32,156 nt of DNA from Youngiibacter fragilis 232.1 (GTDB taxonomy: Bacteria > Bacillota > Clostridia > Clostridiales > Clostridiaceae), in assembly GCF_000495435.3 (NCBI RefSeq), contig NZ_AXUN02000217.1, positions 1 to 32,156 on the forward strand, read 5' to 3'. A program made the translations under genes and the position numbers. Shown here in pieces: positions 24,130-31,417 of the stretch. A model generated the notes under the pieces. That model searched no databases and was not told where the DNA came from. It saw nothing but the letters and a program-made list of their open reading frames with translations. Position 1 is the stretch's first letter. Each line of letters begins with the position of its first letter.

Positions 24130-24765
24130 ATGCCCAATATTCGAAGATTCATTGTATATATCCTTGGACTTGTAGTCCTTTCATTCGGTATAGCCTTTTC
24201 AATAAGGTCCGGACTTGGAGTTTCTCCTGTCAGTTCGATACCTTATACGCTGAGCAGGATCTCCGGTCAGACTGTCGGTTTCACGACCACAGCCTTCTAT
24301 TCATTCTGCATAGTCCTTCAGCTGGTGATACTTAAGAAGGATTTCAAGCTTAGGCATCTGCTGCAGTTCGTGTTCTCGTATGTCTTCGGCTTGTTTACAG
24401 ACATGAGCATGTTCCTCACAAGGAACCTGGCTACGGATGTATATCCCGTGAGACTTGCCATGCTGGCAATTAGCCTCGTCCTGATCGCTTTCGGGGTTTA
24501 TACAGTCGTGCTTACCGATGTTGTTATGAATGCCCCGGACGGTCTTGTAAAGACAATTGCGGACCATTGGCACATTGAGTTTTCCAAAGTGAAATCCATA
24601 TTCGATGTCATCTGCGTTTCAACTTCCATAATCCTTTCACTTGTTTTCGTCGGAAACATAACAGGGTTGAGGGAGGGAACAATAATAGCTTCCCTGTCGA
24701 TCGGAAGGCTGATAGGAGTGGTCTCAAGACGGTACAAGGAGAAGATAGCTTCCCTTTATACCTGA
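24130..24765 (+). CDS. YczE/YyaS/YitT-family membrane protein
   Basis: A 211-residue membrane protein with about five hydrophobic helices. Family hallmarks are IRSGLGVSPVSSIPYTLS near residues 25-42 and the C-terminal GNITGLREGTIIASLSIGRLIG. Members are widespread in Firmicutes and of unknown function, sometimes proposed to be transporters. GGAG lies 9 nt before the ATG. It follows the divergent thiolase after 112 nt with no terminator visible between them, so it may belong to the sigma-54 transcript; a TTGACA at 24052 has no matching -10. It ends before a very long bidirectional hairpin. Confidence 0.8.
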   Translation: MPNIRRFIVYILGLVVLSFGIAFSIRSGLGVSPVSSIPYTLSRISGQTVGFTTTAFYSFCIVLQLVILKKDFKLRHLLQFVFSYVFGLFTDMSMFLTRNLATDVYPVRLAMLAISLVLIAFGVYTVVLTDVVMNAPDGLVKTIADHWHIEFSKVKSIFDVICVSTSIILSLVFVGNITGLREGTIIASLSIGRLIGVVSRRYKEKIASLYT

Positions 24766-24812
24766 TTATTAAGTACCATTTACTTTACCAATTACTCCTC
24801 CATATAGGTTTT

Positions 24813-24861
24813 ACAAAGAAGAATCCCTGCGATCTTTACTATCGCGGGGATTCTTCTTTGT
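24813..24861. terminator. Long-stem hairpin between converging genes
   Basis: A 21-bp stem with a single G-U pair and a CTTTACT loop, followed on the plus strand by AACCTTGCTTCTTTTTT. It sits between the YczE-like gene and the converging zinc-ribbon gene and probably serves both, with the better U-tract on the plus strand. Confidence 0.8.
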
Positions 24862-24876
24862 AACCTTGCTTCTTTT

Positions 24877-25074
24877 TTATAGGATCTCATCAATCGGCGG
24901 ATCGTTGACATCAGCGAACAATTCCGCCTTGATGTCAGGAGCCTCATCCGGTTCAGAAGGCCCCTTCATCGTGTTGATGGCCTGGCAGTTCTGGCACTGG
25001 TAACCTTCTTCGACAGGCACAAAGTAAGACAGTCTCTCGCAGGTGGTGCAATAGCCTTCTTTAGCCTCAAGCAT
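24877..25074 (-). CDS. Small zinc-ribbon protein of unknown function
   Basis: A 65-residue protein. Two CxxC knuckles, CTTC (about residues 9-12) and CQNC (27-30), 14 residues apart, form a likely zinc ribbon. The rest is acidic and Pro-rich with no membrane segment. A strong GAGGAGG site 7 nt before the ATG supports it as a real gene despite its size. It stands alone, converging on the YczE-like gene. I do not recognise the family and assign no function. Confidence 0.7.
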   Translation of the reverse strand: MLEAKEGYCTTCERLSYFVPVEEGYQCQNCQAINTMKGPSEPDEAPDIKAELFADVNDPPIDEIL

Positions 25075-25170
25075 TACGATCCCTCCTCAAGTATTTCTTA
25101 CCTTAATTATACAACTCTTTATGCCAAAGAGATTGCCATTGCTTTTCAATTCTGTGAACAATTGACTATT

Positions 25171-25968
25171 TCATATGTACAGGTCACGTTTGTTGAAACC
25201 TCTGAAGGTAACAACATTGAGTATCAGTATCGCTGCGGCAGAGATCATTATGAACTCAGGCCTTAGCCCCGTGCCATCGATTAATTCCGGTACTGAGAAG
25301 AACCGAAACGGTGTCAGGTACCTCAGGAACTTCCCCTGCTCTACCATCTCGCTTAATACAGAAGTCAGATAGAACACAAGGGTGATCGACATGACCAGGC
25401 TTGTTGAGACCTTTGGACGTTTGACTACTGATGCAACTGAAGTTCTTATAAGGAAAAATATGCATTGTATCAGCAGCATCGAGATTGTCATCTCATATAG
25501 CAGGCTGTCAATATTTTCACCTTTGGAGTAAAAGTCAACCGAGAACTTTGACATCGCAAACATCATGGCGTTGAATATTATAAGGCCGGTAAATCCAGCA
25601 AGTATCTTTGCCGCCATTATCTGAGTCCTTGACCTTGGCTTCACCATCAGGAATTCCGAGGTCTTCACGTTCTCTTCCTTTGATACAATGTTTGCGCCGA
25701 GCATAGCTGCATGGATTGCTGCCATCAGAATGAGATATGCAATCAGGACACCGAAATATCCTGCAAGAGTACCAATGTCCAACCCATTCATACCAAACAG
25801 CAGCTTAAGGAACTTTGGCATGGCATCCATGATAGCATTGATGTCCTGTCCTGTGACTTCAAGGGCACCATATTTGCTCATACCTCCAAAGGTCATTGCC
25901 AGTATTCCTATGCCCCAGAAGATCAGGGACCTTACCTGGGCCTTCATTTCTTTGAAATATATGTTCAT
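25171..25968 (-). CDS. ABC-2-type transporter permease (distal)
   Basis: A 265-residue membrane protein with six hydrophobic segments, beginning MNIYFKEMKAQVRSLIFWGIGIL. The cytoplasmic KEENVKTSEFLMVKPRSRTQIMAAKILAG loop is typical of ABC-2 exporter permeases acting with an NBD encoded in cis. It is a diverged copy of the permease at 25981-26778 (same length, same loop with SREN(T/V)(D/K)K(T)..(E/D)FLM.KP), 12 nt downstream of it, so the transporter is probably a heterodimeric membrane unit. Substrate unknown; TetR-controlled exporters of this build often protect against lipophilic toxic compounds (inference). Confidence 0.88.
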   Translation of the reverse strand: MNIYFKEMKAQVRSLIFWGIGILAMTFGGMSKYGALEVTGQDINAIMDAMPKFLKLLFGMNGLDIGTLAGYFGVLIAYLILMAAIHAAMLGANIVSKEENVKTSEFLMVKPRSRTQIMAAKILAGFTGLIIFNAMMFAMSKFSVDFYSKGENIDSLLYEMTISMLLIQCIFFLIRTSVASVVKRPKVSTSLVMSITLVFYLTSVLSEMVEQGKFLRYLTPFRFFSVPELIDGTGLRPEFIMISAAAILILNVVTFRGFNKRDLYI

Positions 25969-25980
25969 ATCCCTCTCCTC

Positions 25981-26778
25981 CTACACTGCGTGGATATCTT
26001 TCCTCTTGAAAACAAGGAAGGAAAGACCTATGAATACTGCTGCCGCTGCGATTGAAGTCAGGAGAAACACCATCTCGTAGCTCTTTTCACGCAGTATGTA
26101 TATTGATTCGAAATACCGGAAGGGCAGTAGCAGTTTAACCTTGTCCTCCTCGATTATCCTGGATATGGTAGAAGCGATGAAGAAAGTCACGACGATACTA
26201 ACCGATACGGTGACGACAGACCTTATCCTCTTTGCGAAGACCGCCCATAGAGCACCCATTGCAAAGAAAAGGAGCTCTGTGATAAGCACTGAAAGACCGA
26301 GAAGCAGGCAAACTCCCTTGTCAAATTCAACAGCCAGAAGTACTCCTGCTATGAAGAACACCTCTGCAATCAGTATCACATTGGTTATCACGATAAGCGT
26401 TATCCCGGCCATAAGCTTTGCTGCAACCACCGTTTCCCTCTTGACTGGCTTGGTCATGAGAAAGTCCGCCGTCTTGTCTGTATTCTCCCTCGAGAAAAGG
26501 GCAAGTCCCAGGTTCATTCCCATGATGCTCATGAACAGGAGTATGAAAGTCATGATGTACCCATAATACCCGTTAAAGGACAGAAGGTTCTTGAGGTCCA
26601 TCGCAAATCCTGAAATGACCTCCTTTGGCAATCCCTCGAAGATCTTCATGAATGCCTCTGAGTCAGCCGTGAATTCCCTGAACAGGCTGAGGAACATAAG
26701 CTGGACAGCAACCATTGAAACGGTCCAGATTGTTGCTGATTTCCTGTACTGCTTTAATTCATGCAGGTATACGTTCAT
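25981..26778 (-). CDS. ABC-2-type transporter permease (proximal)
   Basis: A 265-residue six-helix membrane protein beginning MNVYLHELKQYRKSATIWTVSM. The cytoplasmic loop FSRENTDKTADFLMTKPVKRETVVAAKLMAG parallels that of the second permease. Its ATG overlaps the stop of the ATPase gene (ATGA), so the two are translationally coupled. With the ATPase and the distal permease it forms a complete exporter. Confidence 0.88.
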   Translation of the reverse strand: MNVYLHELKQYRKSATIWTVSMVAVQLMFLSLFREFTADSEAFMKIFEGLPKEVISGFAMDLKNLLSFNGYYGYIMTFILLFMSIMGMNLGLALFSRENTDKTADFLMTKPVKRETVVAAKLMAGITLIVITNVILIAEVFFIAGVLLAVEFDKGVCLLLGLSVLITELLFFAMGALWAVFAKRIRSVVTVSVSIVVTFFIASTISRIIEEDKVKLLLPFRYFESIYILREKSYEMVFLLTSIAAAAVFIGLSFLVFKRKDIHAV

Positions 26779-27665
26779 GATTCATCACCTTTCTCATAGT
26801 AGTGCATGAACACCTCTTCCAGACTAGGTTCTTCGATGAGGATGTTCTTGAGCTTCAGTCCTGAAAGCTCCTTCATCACCAGATTGATGTCACCCTTGTA
26901 AAGGAAGCTTGCTGATTTCTCATCCTTCAAGACATCATCCACACCAGGGAGATCGAGCAGCCCATTGTATAGCTTGTCCTCTGTCTCGATATTGAACCTC
27001 TTGTAGGTCTCGCCCCTCAGGTTCTCAATGTTGTCAAGCCTTATTATCCTGCCGTCCTTAATGATTGCAACCCTGTGGCACAGTTTCTGTACTTCTCCGA
27101 GTATATGCGATGAAAACAGGACCGTAGCCCCCTTCTTGTTCTCTTCCTCAAGAAGGTCAAAGAATTTCTTCTGCATTAGAGGATCCAGCCCGCTTGTAGG
27201 TTCATCAAGCAGAATAAGCTTAGGTTCATGCAGCAGCCCCTGCACGATTCCGACCTTCTTTTTGTTTCCGAAGGAGAGGTCTTCGATCTTCCTGTCCAGG
27301 TCAAGGTCCATTACCTCCGATAGCTCCTTGATCCTCTTCGAACAATCCTTCTTATAGAACGATGCGGAATAGTTCAGAAGCTCCTTTACCTTCATGTTAT
27401 CGTAGTAAAAGACCTCAGAAGGCAGATAACCGACATTCTTTGCTATTTCAGGGGCATCCTTTACGATATCCATTCCGAAAATAGTTGCTTTTCCCGAAGT
27501 GGGTCTGATTAAGCTCAGCAGCGTCCTTATGGTTGTTGATTTTCCAGCACCGTTTGGTCCGATGAATCCAAAGATCTCCCCTTCCTTGACATCAAACGTA
27601 AGGTCCTCAATCCCTCTCGTCTTCCCATAGTATTTAGTCAGCTTTTCAAGTACTATTACACTCAT
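26775..27665 (-). CDS. ABC transporter ATP-binding protein
   Basis: A 296-residue exporter-type nucleotide-binding protein. Walker A is GPNGAGKST (36-44), the signature is the degenerate LSFGNKKKVG, Walker B LILLDEPTSGLDP and the H-loop VLFSSHIL; about 85 C-terminal residues form the accessory domain common in ABC-2 ATPases. I chose ATG 27665, which overlaps the TetR stop (ATGA) and has GGAGG 9 nt upstream, over TTG 27671, which is too close to that site. Placed between its regulator and its two permeases. Confidence 0.95.
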   Translation of the reverse strand: MSVIVLEKLTKYYGKTRGIEDLTFDVKEGEIFGFIGPNGAGKSTTIRTLLSLIRPTSGKATIFGMDIVKDAPEIAKNVGYLPSEVFYYDNMKVKELLNYSASFYKKDCSKRIKELSEVMDLDLDRKIEDLSFGNKKKVGIVQGLLHEPKLILLDEPTSGLDPLMQKKFFDLLEEENKKGATVLFSSHILGEVQKLCHRVAIIKDGRIIRLDNIENLRGETYKRFNIETEDKLYNGLLDLPGVDDVLKDEKSASFLYKGDINLVMKELSGLKLKNILIEEPSLEEVFMHYYEKGDES

Positions 27666-28303
27666 TCCCAATTACCTCCGTCATCCTTATATAGCATTTT
27701 TTTAAGCAGCTTAAGGTATTCCTCACTCTCGCTGAAGATTTTCTCATAGTCGATATCCGACCCTTCAGCCTTTGCTTTTGTGAAGACCGTCTTTCCGTAC
27801 CCATCGAATGTCCAGGTTATTATCTGCATGGCCTTTGCTATGTCTATTCCGTCCTTGAATTTCGAAACATCGGTGCCGCTCAGCATCTTCCCCTGTGCCT
27901 CCTTCAGAATCGCGGCTGTCTTTCCATCCATGTAGGACCTGGCTTCCTCAGCATCGTCAAGATATGCGGTCTCGATGAACCTGAAGAGTTCCGGATGCTT
28001 CAGCACCAGCTGTCCCTTTGCCCGGGTGATTTCCATTATCCTCTCCATGAAGTCCTGGCTTTCAGATGACAGCTTTCCGTATAGTTCATCCATGAGGGTC
28101 TGTACTGAATAATCATATATGTACCTGTACAGGTTCATCTTGTCCTTGAAATAATGGAAGAGAATTCCTTTTGATATTCCTGCCTCCTTGACTATCTCGT
28201 TGGTGGAGGCTTTCCTGTATCCGTTCCTGGCAAATTCAGCAAGTGCCGCGTTCAATATCCTCTCCTTCTTGCTTTCGTCTAGCTTTTCAAAATTAGTATA
28301 CAT
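27662..28303 (-). CDS. TetR/AcrR-family transcriptional regulator of the ABC exporter
   Basis: A 213-residue repressor. The N-terminal helix-turn-helix region KKERILNAALAEFARNGYRKASTNEIVKEAGISKGILFHYFKDKMNLY (about 11-58) is the family signature; the C-terminal ligand-binding part is variable. ATG 28303 has AGGAGGA 3 nt upstream; the longer reading runs into the promoter. First gene of the exporter operon and coupled to the ATPase gene by an ATGA overlap. An inverted repeat overlapping its own promoter suggests self-repression relieved by an exporter substrate. Confidence 0.93.
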   Translation of the reverse strand: MYTNFEKLDESKKERILNAALAEFARNGYRKASTNEIVKEAGISKGILFHYFKDKMNLYRYIYDYSVQTLMDELYGKLSSESQDFMERIMEITRAKGQLVLKHPELFRFIETAYLDDAEEARSYMDGKTAAILKEAQGKMLSGTDVSKFKDGIDIAKAMQIITWTFDGYGKTVFTKAKAEGSDIDYEKIFSESEEYLKLLKKMLYKDDGGNWE

Positions 28304-28340
28304 TGCTCCTCCTTCCTTACTGAATCCCTTATACAACTTC

Positions 28341-28370
28341 AGATTACACCCATTGACCAATCAAGTCAAT
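28341..28370 (-). promoter_or_regulatory. Promoter with overlapping TetR-type operator
   Basis: On the minus strand, TTGACT (28364-28369) and TAATCT (28341-28346) with a 17-nt spacer. ATTGAC-N7-GTCAAT (28352-28370) is a perfect inverted repeat covering the -35 and half of the spacer, the usual placement for a self-repressing TetR protein. Confidence 0.65.
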
Positions 28371-28414
28371 ATTTACAGAAACTATTTTATGTGGTTTTGA
28401 ATACTGCATCGTAA

Positions 28415-28455
28415 TTGCAGAAAGACGGAGCCTTTGCGGCTCCGTCTTTCTGCAA
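28415..28455. terminator. Bidirectional-looking hairpin between the lipoprotein and TetR units
   Basis: An 18-bp perfect stem (TTGCAGAAAGACGGAGCC and its complement) with a TTTGC loop, 15 nt after the lipoprotein stop on the minus strand. The U-tracts are weak on both sides, but stem strength and position fit termination. Confidence 0.75.
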
Positions 28456-28469
28456 ATCCTTATATTATG

Positions 28470-28952
28470 CTATTCTGCAAGCTTACCCATGATCTCAAGC
28501 GCATTGAGCATCGAAGCCTTATGGGGCGATGATTCGAAGGCTGCTGTAAGGTCCTGTCCGGCAAAATAGCCCTCATGCTCTCCCTCTGTCCACCCATCCG
28601 CATCAGTCACATTGTAGACTATACCGTCTATGGCGATGTATGCATCCGCTCCATCCTTACCGTCAAACTTAGACAATTCTTCAAGGGTGAAGGTCTTATC
28701 CGGTATTGTCTGTACCACATAAGTTTCTTCATCGGGTCTTGTTCCCCTTTCTACCTTATGCCCCTTTTCTCCTGGGATTCCCTTACCACCCGTGGCCGAG
28801 CTCACAGCATCTTCCCCGTTTCCCTCAGTCTGTGCTGCAGCAACTGAGTTATCCATAGCTCCGGCAGCTTCACTTCTGGTACATCCTGCCAGCGCAAATG
28901 TTCCAAGAACCAATGCAAGGCTTGCAGCCATCATTTTTTTGTTCCTTATCAT
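28470..28952 (-). CDS. Cytochrome b5-like heme-binding domain lipoprotein
   Basis: A 160-residue exported lipoprotein. The signal peptide ends in LAGC with the lipidated cysteine at residue 24, then a low-complexity Ala/Gly/Glu linker (about 25-85). The C-terminal 75 residues match a cytochrome b5-like heme/steroid-binding domain: TFTLEELSKFDGKDGADAYIAIDGIVYNVTDADGW then GEHEGYFAGQDLTAAFESSPHKASML, with His residues in GEHEGY and SSPH as candidate ligands. I chose ATG 28952 (GGAG 10 nt upstream); the ATG 9 nt earlier lies too close to that site. Probably a surface electron-transfer or ligand-binding protein; no partner gene is adjacent. Confidence 0.85.
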   Translation of the reverse strand: MIRNKKMMAASLALVLGTFALAGCTRSEAAGAMDNSVAAAQTEGNGEDAVSSATGGKGIPGEKGHKVERGTRPDEETYVVQTIPDKTFTLEELSKFDGKDGADAYIAIDGIVYNVTDADGWTEGEHEGYFAGQDLTAAFESSPHKASMLNALEIMGKLAE

Positions 28953-29005
28953 CTTGATCATTCTCCTTGTATATCGTATTTAAAGACTTGAATGTCCGTA
29001 AGAAA

Positions 29006-29014
29006 TTTATACCA
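29006..29014 (-). promoter_or_regulatory. Candidate extended -10 promoter of the lipoprotein gene
   Basis: On the minus strand TGGTATAAA, an extended -10 without a convincing -35, about 54 nt upstream of the ATG. Confidence 0.3.
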
Positions 29015-29112
29015 TCAGCAGTATGAACATTCTCCGAAACAAGTACATTAAATTGCCGCAAATAACAAAGAAATCATAAAGAGTAACCATTCCAGATTTT
29101 CTCAGTTTACTA

Positions 29113-29141
29113 TTGAATCGCACCTTCTTTGGTGTTAATCT
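29113..29141 (+). promoter_or_regulatory. Candidate promoter of the P-II gene leader
   Basis: TTGAAT (29113-29118) and TAATCT (29136-29141) with a 17-nt spacer. The -10 lies in a TAATCTA-TTAT-TAGATTA inverted repeat (29136-29153). A transcript from here would reach the terminator at 29171-29205 after about 20 nt. Confidence 0.4.
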
Positions 29142-29170
29142 ATTATTAGATTAAATGATATCAATTGGCA

Positions 29171-29205
29171 ACGGAGTCAAAGTTACGCTTTGACTCCGTT
29201 TTTTT
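29171..29205 (+). terminator. Intrinsic terminator upstream of the P-II gene (leader attenuator or small RNA end)
   Basis: ACGGAGTCAAAG pairs perfectly with CTTTGACTCCGT around a TTACG loop, followed by seven T. No plus-strand gene precedes it; the P-II ATG is about 49 nt further on. Confidence 0.85.
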
Positions 29206-29253
29206 CAGTACATGGAACTGCAAATCCAAAATAATCTTCAAGGGGTGCTTTTA

Positions 29254-29592
29254 ATGAAGAAACTGGAGATAGTAATAAAACCCGAAAAGCTCGAACCTCT
29301 GAAAAAGATACTTTCCGAATGCAATGCAAGCGGCATGATGATAACAAATATAATGGGATATGGAAACCAGAAGGGATTCAGGCATATATACAGAGGGACC
29401 GAATATCTGGTAAACCTATTGCCTAAGATTAAGGTTGAAACAGTGGTCTCTGCAGAAATAGCTGAAAGGATCATAGAAAGAGTAGTAAAGGAGATTTCCA
29501 CCGGAACCTTTGGTGACGGCAAGATATTCATATACGAGCTCGATGACGCAGTACGTATAAGGACTGGTGAAAGAGGTCCTGGTGCACTTTAG
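29254..29592 (+). CDS. glnB: P-II family nitrogen regulatory protein
   Basis: A 112-residue P-II protein, exactly the family length from ATG 29254 (AAGGGGTG upstream); a 14-residue longer reading is not family-like. The T-loop carries Tyr46 and Tyr51 in HIYRGTEYLVNLLPKIK, Tyr51 being the residue uridylylated in proteobacteria; the B-loop TGTFGDGKIF and C-loop VRIRTGERG are intact. P-II proteins bind ATP/ADP and 2-oxoglutarate and tune nitrogen enzymes and transporters by direct contact. No amtB, glnA, nif or gltB gene is nearby, so the partner is not evident. An intrinsic terminator in its leader suggests control by readthrough. Confidence 0.95.
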   Translation: MKKLEIVIKPEKLEPLKKILSECNASGMMITNIMGYGNQKGFRHIYRGTEYLVNLLPKIKVETVVSAEIAERIIERVVKEISTGTFGDGKIFIYELDDAVRIRTGERGPGAL

Positions 29593-29598
29593 CAATCC

Positions 29599-29667
29599 TG
29601 GGCTTCCCACACACTCCTGAATGAAACCTCATGACATGCCTCACACCTTGTCATGGGAAGCCCATGA
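29599..29667 (+). repeat. Nested inverted repeats in the P-II 3' region
   Basis: TGGGCTTCCCA (29599-29609) is complementary to TGGGAAGCCCA (29654-29664). Inside, CATGACA (29630-29636) pairs with TGTCATG (29649-29655), and TCATGGG/CCCATGA (29651-29667) forms a competing hairpin. The pairings exclude one another in part. Confidence 0.6.
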
Positions 29668-29671
29668 TATA

Positions 29672-29699
29672 GGCAGGTGCATAATGTACCTGCCACTTT
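29672..29699 (+). terminator. Intrinsic terminator after the P-II gene
   Basis: GGCAGGT pairs with ACCTGCC around a nine-base loop, followed by ACTTTTTAAT. Confidence 0.8.
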
Positions 29700-29723
29700 T
29701 TAATAATCAGTCAAGGTTTTGGA

Positions 29724-29762
29724 TTGCATTTGAACTGAACTTAATTTATAATGATTATAAAT
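29724..29762 (+). promoter_or_regulatory. Promoter with a perfect PerR/Fur-type box over the -10
   Basis: -35 TTGCAT (29724-29729) and -10 TATAAT (29747-29752) with a 17-nt spacer. TTATAATGATTATAA (29746-29760) is an exact match to the Bacillus PerR box TTATAATnATTATAA, extended to a 9-1-9 inverted repeat at 29744-29762. It covers the -10, so a bound Fur-family repressor would block transcription. Confidence 0.85.
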
Positions 29763-29807
29763 TGAAATCAATCATATTTTATAAAATTTAATGATCGGGA
29801 GTGAATT

Positions 29808-30692
29808 ATGGAAATCACAGAAAACATACGAAAAAACCTTCTTGAATACCAGAAGAGCGAAGCTACCGGAGCAGAAATCTACAGAAGGATATCCGGAATA
29901 GTAAAGGATGAGAACGATAAGGCCACCTTGCTTAAGATAGCATCTGAGGAAGACAAGCATGCTGCAATCTGGAAGAGGTATACGAGGGAAAACATCAGCT
30001 ACAGCAAATGGAATGTACTCTTCTACACTCTCCTTGCAAAGCTCTTCGGCTATACATTTGCAATCAAGCTCATGGAAAAGGGAGAGAATACCACAATTGA
30101 CAATTACACCAAAGATCCCGAATTCATTAAGGCCGTGCCGGAATCAGCACGGATAACCGAAGAGGAAGAAGCCCATGAGGATGCATTGATCGGAATGCTC
30201 GATGAAGAGAAGCTCAAGTACATGGGATCCATAGTTCTTGGACTTAATGACGCCCTTGTGGAGATTTCAGGAAGCCTTGCAGGATTCACCTTCGCGATGG
30301 GCTCCAACAGGCTCATATCCATGGCCGGCCTCATAACCGGAATCTCCGCTACCCTTTCGATGGCAAGCTCCGAGTACCTGTCGAACAGGTCGGAAGGAAG
30401 CAGCAACCCCCTTAAGTCCAGCATCTATACAGGCTTTGCATACCTTATAGCTGTAGTGCTCATGATATTGCCTTTCCTTCTCCTTCCGGACCAGATGCAT
30501 TATCAGGCACTGTTCCTTACAATGCTTATCGTTGTGGGAATCATATTTGTTTTCAACTTCTACCTTTCGGTCGCAAAGGACTATGACTTCAAGACCAGGT
30601 TCCTTGAAATGGCGGCTATAAGCCTTGGGGTTGCAGCACTGTCATTCTTCATAGGTATAGCGGTTAAGAATTTCCTTGGAGTTGAACTGTAA
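29808..30692 (+). CDS. Rubrerythrin-like/VIT1 fusion, membrane iron or manganese transporter
   Basis: A 294-residue two-part protein. Residues 1-125 form a ferritin-like di-iron domain with Glu18, E48xxH51 (SEEDKH) and a second ExxH in EEEEAHEDAL. Residues about 140-294 are a VIT1/CCC1 membrane domain with GLNDALVEISGSLAGFTFA, MASSEYLSNRSE and four to five helices. This matches membrane-bound ferritin-type proteins (MbfA-like) that export or detoxify iron or manganese. GGGAG lies 6 nt before the ATG. The PerR box over its promoter fits a role in metal and peroxide defence. Its own terminator follows. Confidence 0.92.
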   Translation: MEITENIRKNLLEYQKSEATGAEIYRRISGIVKDENDKATLLKIASEEDKHAAIWKRYTRENISYSKWNVLFYTLLAKLFGYTFAIKLMEKGENTTIDNYTKDPEFIKAVPESARITEEEEAHEDALIGMLDEEKLKYMGSIVLGLNDALVEISGSLAGFTFAMGSNRLISMAGLITGISATLSMASSEYLSNRSEGSSNPLKSSIYTGFAYLIAVVLMILPFLLLPDQMHYQALFLTMLIVVGIIFVFNFYLSVAKDYDFKTRFLEMAAISLGVAALSFFIGIAVKNFLGVEL

Positions 30693-30706
30693 GGTACATT
30701 AACCAG

Positions 30707-30743
30707 ATATCAGCACCCTGGGATAGGGATGCTGATATTTTTT
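30707..30743 (+). terminator. Terminator of the VIT1-type gene
   Basis: ATATCAGCA-CCC pairs with GGG-TGCTGATAT (one bulged A), followed by a run of T. Confidence 0.85.
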
Positions 30744-30780
30744 CGCCCTGATATTTAATCTGATTTTCATCATTTCTGCA

Positions 30781-30808
30781 TTGACTTTAAGAATGGCAGA
30801 TATATATT
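30781..30808 (+). promoter_or_regulatory. Candidate promoter of the flavodoxin gene
   Basis: TTGACT (30781-30786) and TATATT (30803-30808) with a 16-nt spacer, about 50 nt upstream of the ATG. No PerR-type box was seen here. Confidence 0.45.
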
Positions 30809-30858
30809 TATATTGAAGATACAATTCTTCAAATCGCATAATATTATGGGGGAAAGAA

Positions 30859-31329
30859 ATGAACATCGGGATACTAGTACATTCCAAGACAGGCAACACA
30901 CTCTCGGTCGTCAAGGTCCTCGAAGAAAGGCTTAGTAAGAACGGACACACTGTAACACTGGAACGCATCGTACCTGACAACGAAGACCAGCCGGACAAGT
31001 CAAAGGTAAAGCTCGTATCGGCACCATCGGTTTCAGGATACGATTCCATAGTCCTTGCTGGTCCTGTCCACGGTTTCTCGCCTACAGCGGCAATACAGAA
31101 ATGGATCGAGACCTCAGGTGACCTCAGAGGCAGGAACATATCTCTCATCATCACCCAACAGTTTCCCTTCCCATGGATGGGAGGCAACGGAACAGTCAGG
31201 AAGATAACATCCCTCCTGCAGAAAAAAGGAGCTTCCGTAAATGTCTCATCAATCGTGAACTGGGGAAGCGGAAAAAGGCAGATGCTTATAGATGATGCAG
31301 TAAACAAGGTATCGGAATACCTGAAATAG
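30859..31329 (+). CDS. Flavodoxin-family protein
   Basis: A 156-residue short flavodoxin. The FMN phosphate loop is HSKTGNTLS (residues 8-16), followed by the usual alternating strands and AGPVHGFSPTAAIQKWIE, which holds the second flavin-contacting loop; QQFPFPWMGGNGTVRKI is consistent with a flavodoxin-like NAD(P)H or electron-carrier protein. A GGGGG site precedes the ATG. It is a single gene with its own promoter and terminator, so the redox partner is unknown. It could serve as a ferredoxin substitute or as a small flavin reductase. Confidence 0.85.
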   Translation: MNIGILVHSKTGNTLSVVKVLEERLSKNGHTVTLERIVPDNEDQPDKSKVKLVSAPSVSGYDSIVLAGPVHGFSPTAAIQKWIETSGDLRGRNISLIITQQFPFPWMGGNGTVRKITSLLQKKGASVNVSSIVNWGSGKRQMLIDDAVNKVSEYLK

Positions 31330-31334
31330 TTCTT

Positions 31335-31358
31335 AGAGGGCAGACACTTCTGCCCTCT
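31335..31358 (+). terminator. Terminator of the flavodoxin gene
   Basis: AGAGGGCAGA pairs perfectly with TCTGCCCTCT around CACT, followed by TCGTTTGT, 6 nt after the stop. Confidence 0.75.
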
Positions 31359-31362
31359 TCGT

Positions 31363-31392
31363 TTGTCACGGCTTATTGAAATATTGTATACT
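31363..31392 (+). promoter_or_regulatory. Candidate promoter of the TraX-family gene
   Basis: TTGTCA (31363-31368) and TATACT (31387-31392) with an 18-nt spacer. Confidence 0.45.
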
Positions 31393-31417
31393 TAGATAAA
31401 AACACCAGAGGTGCCAT

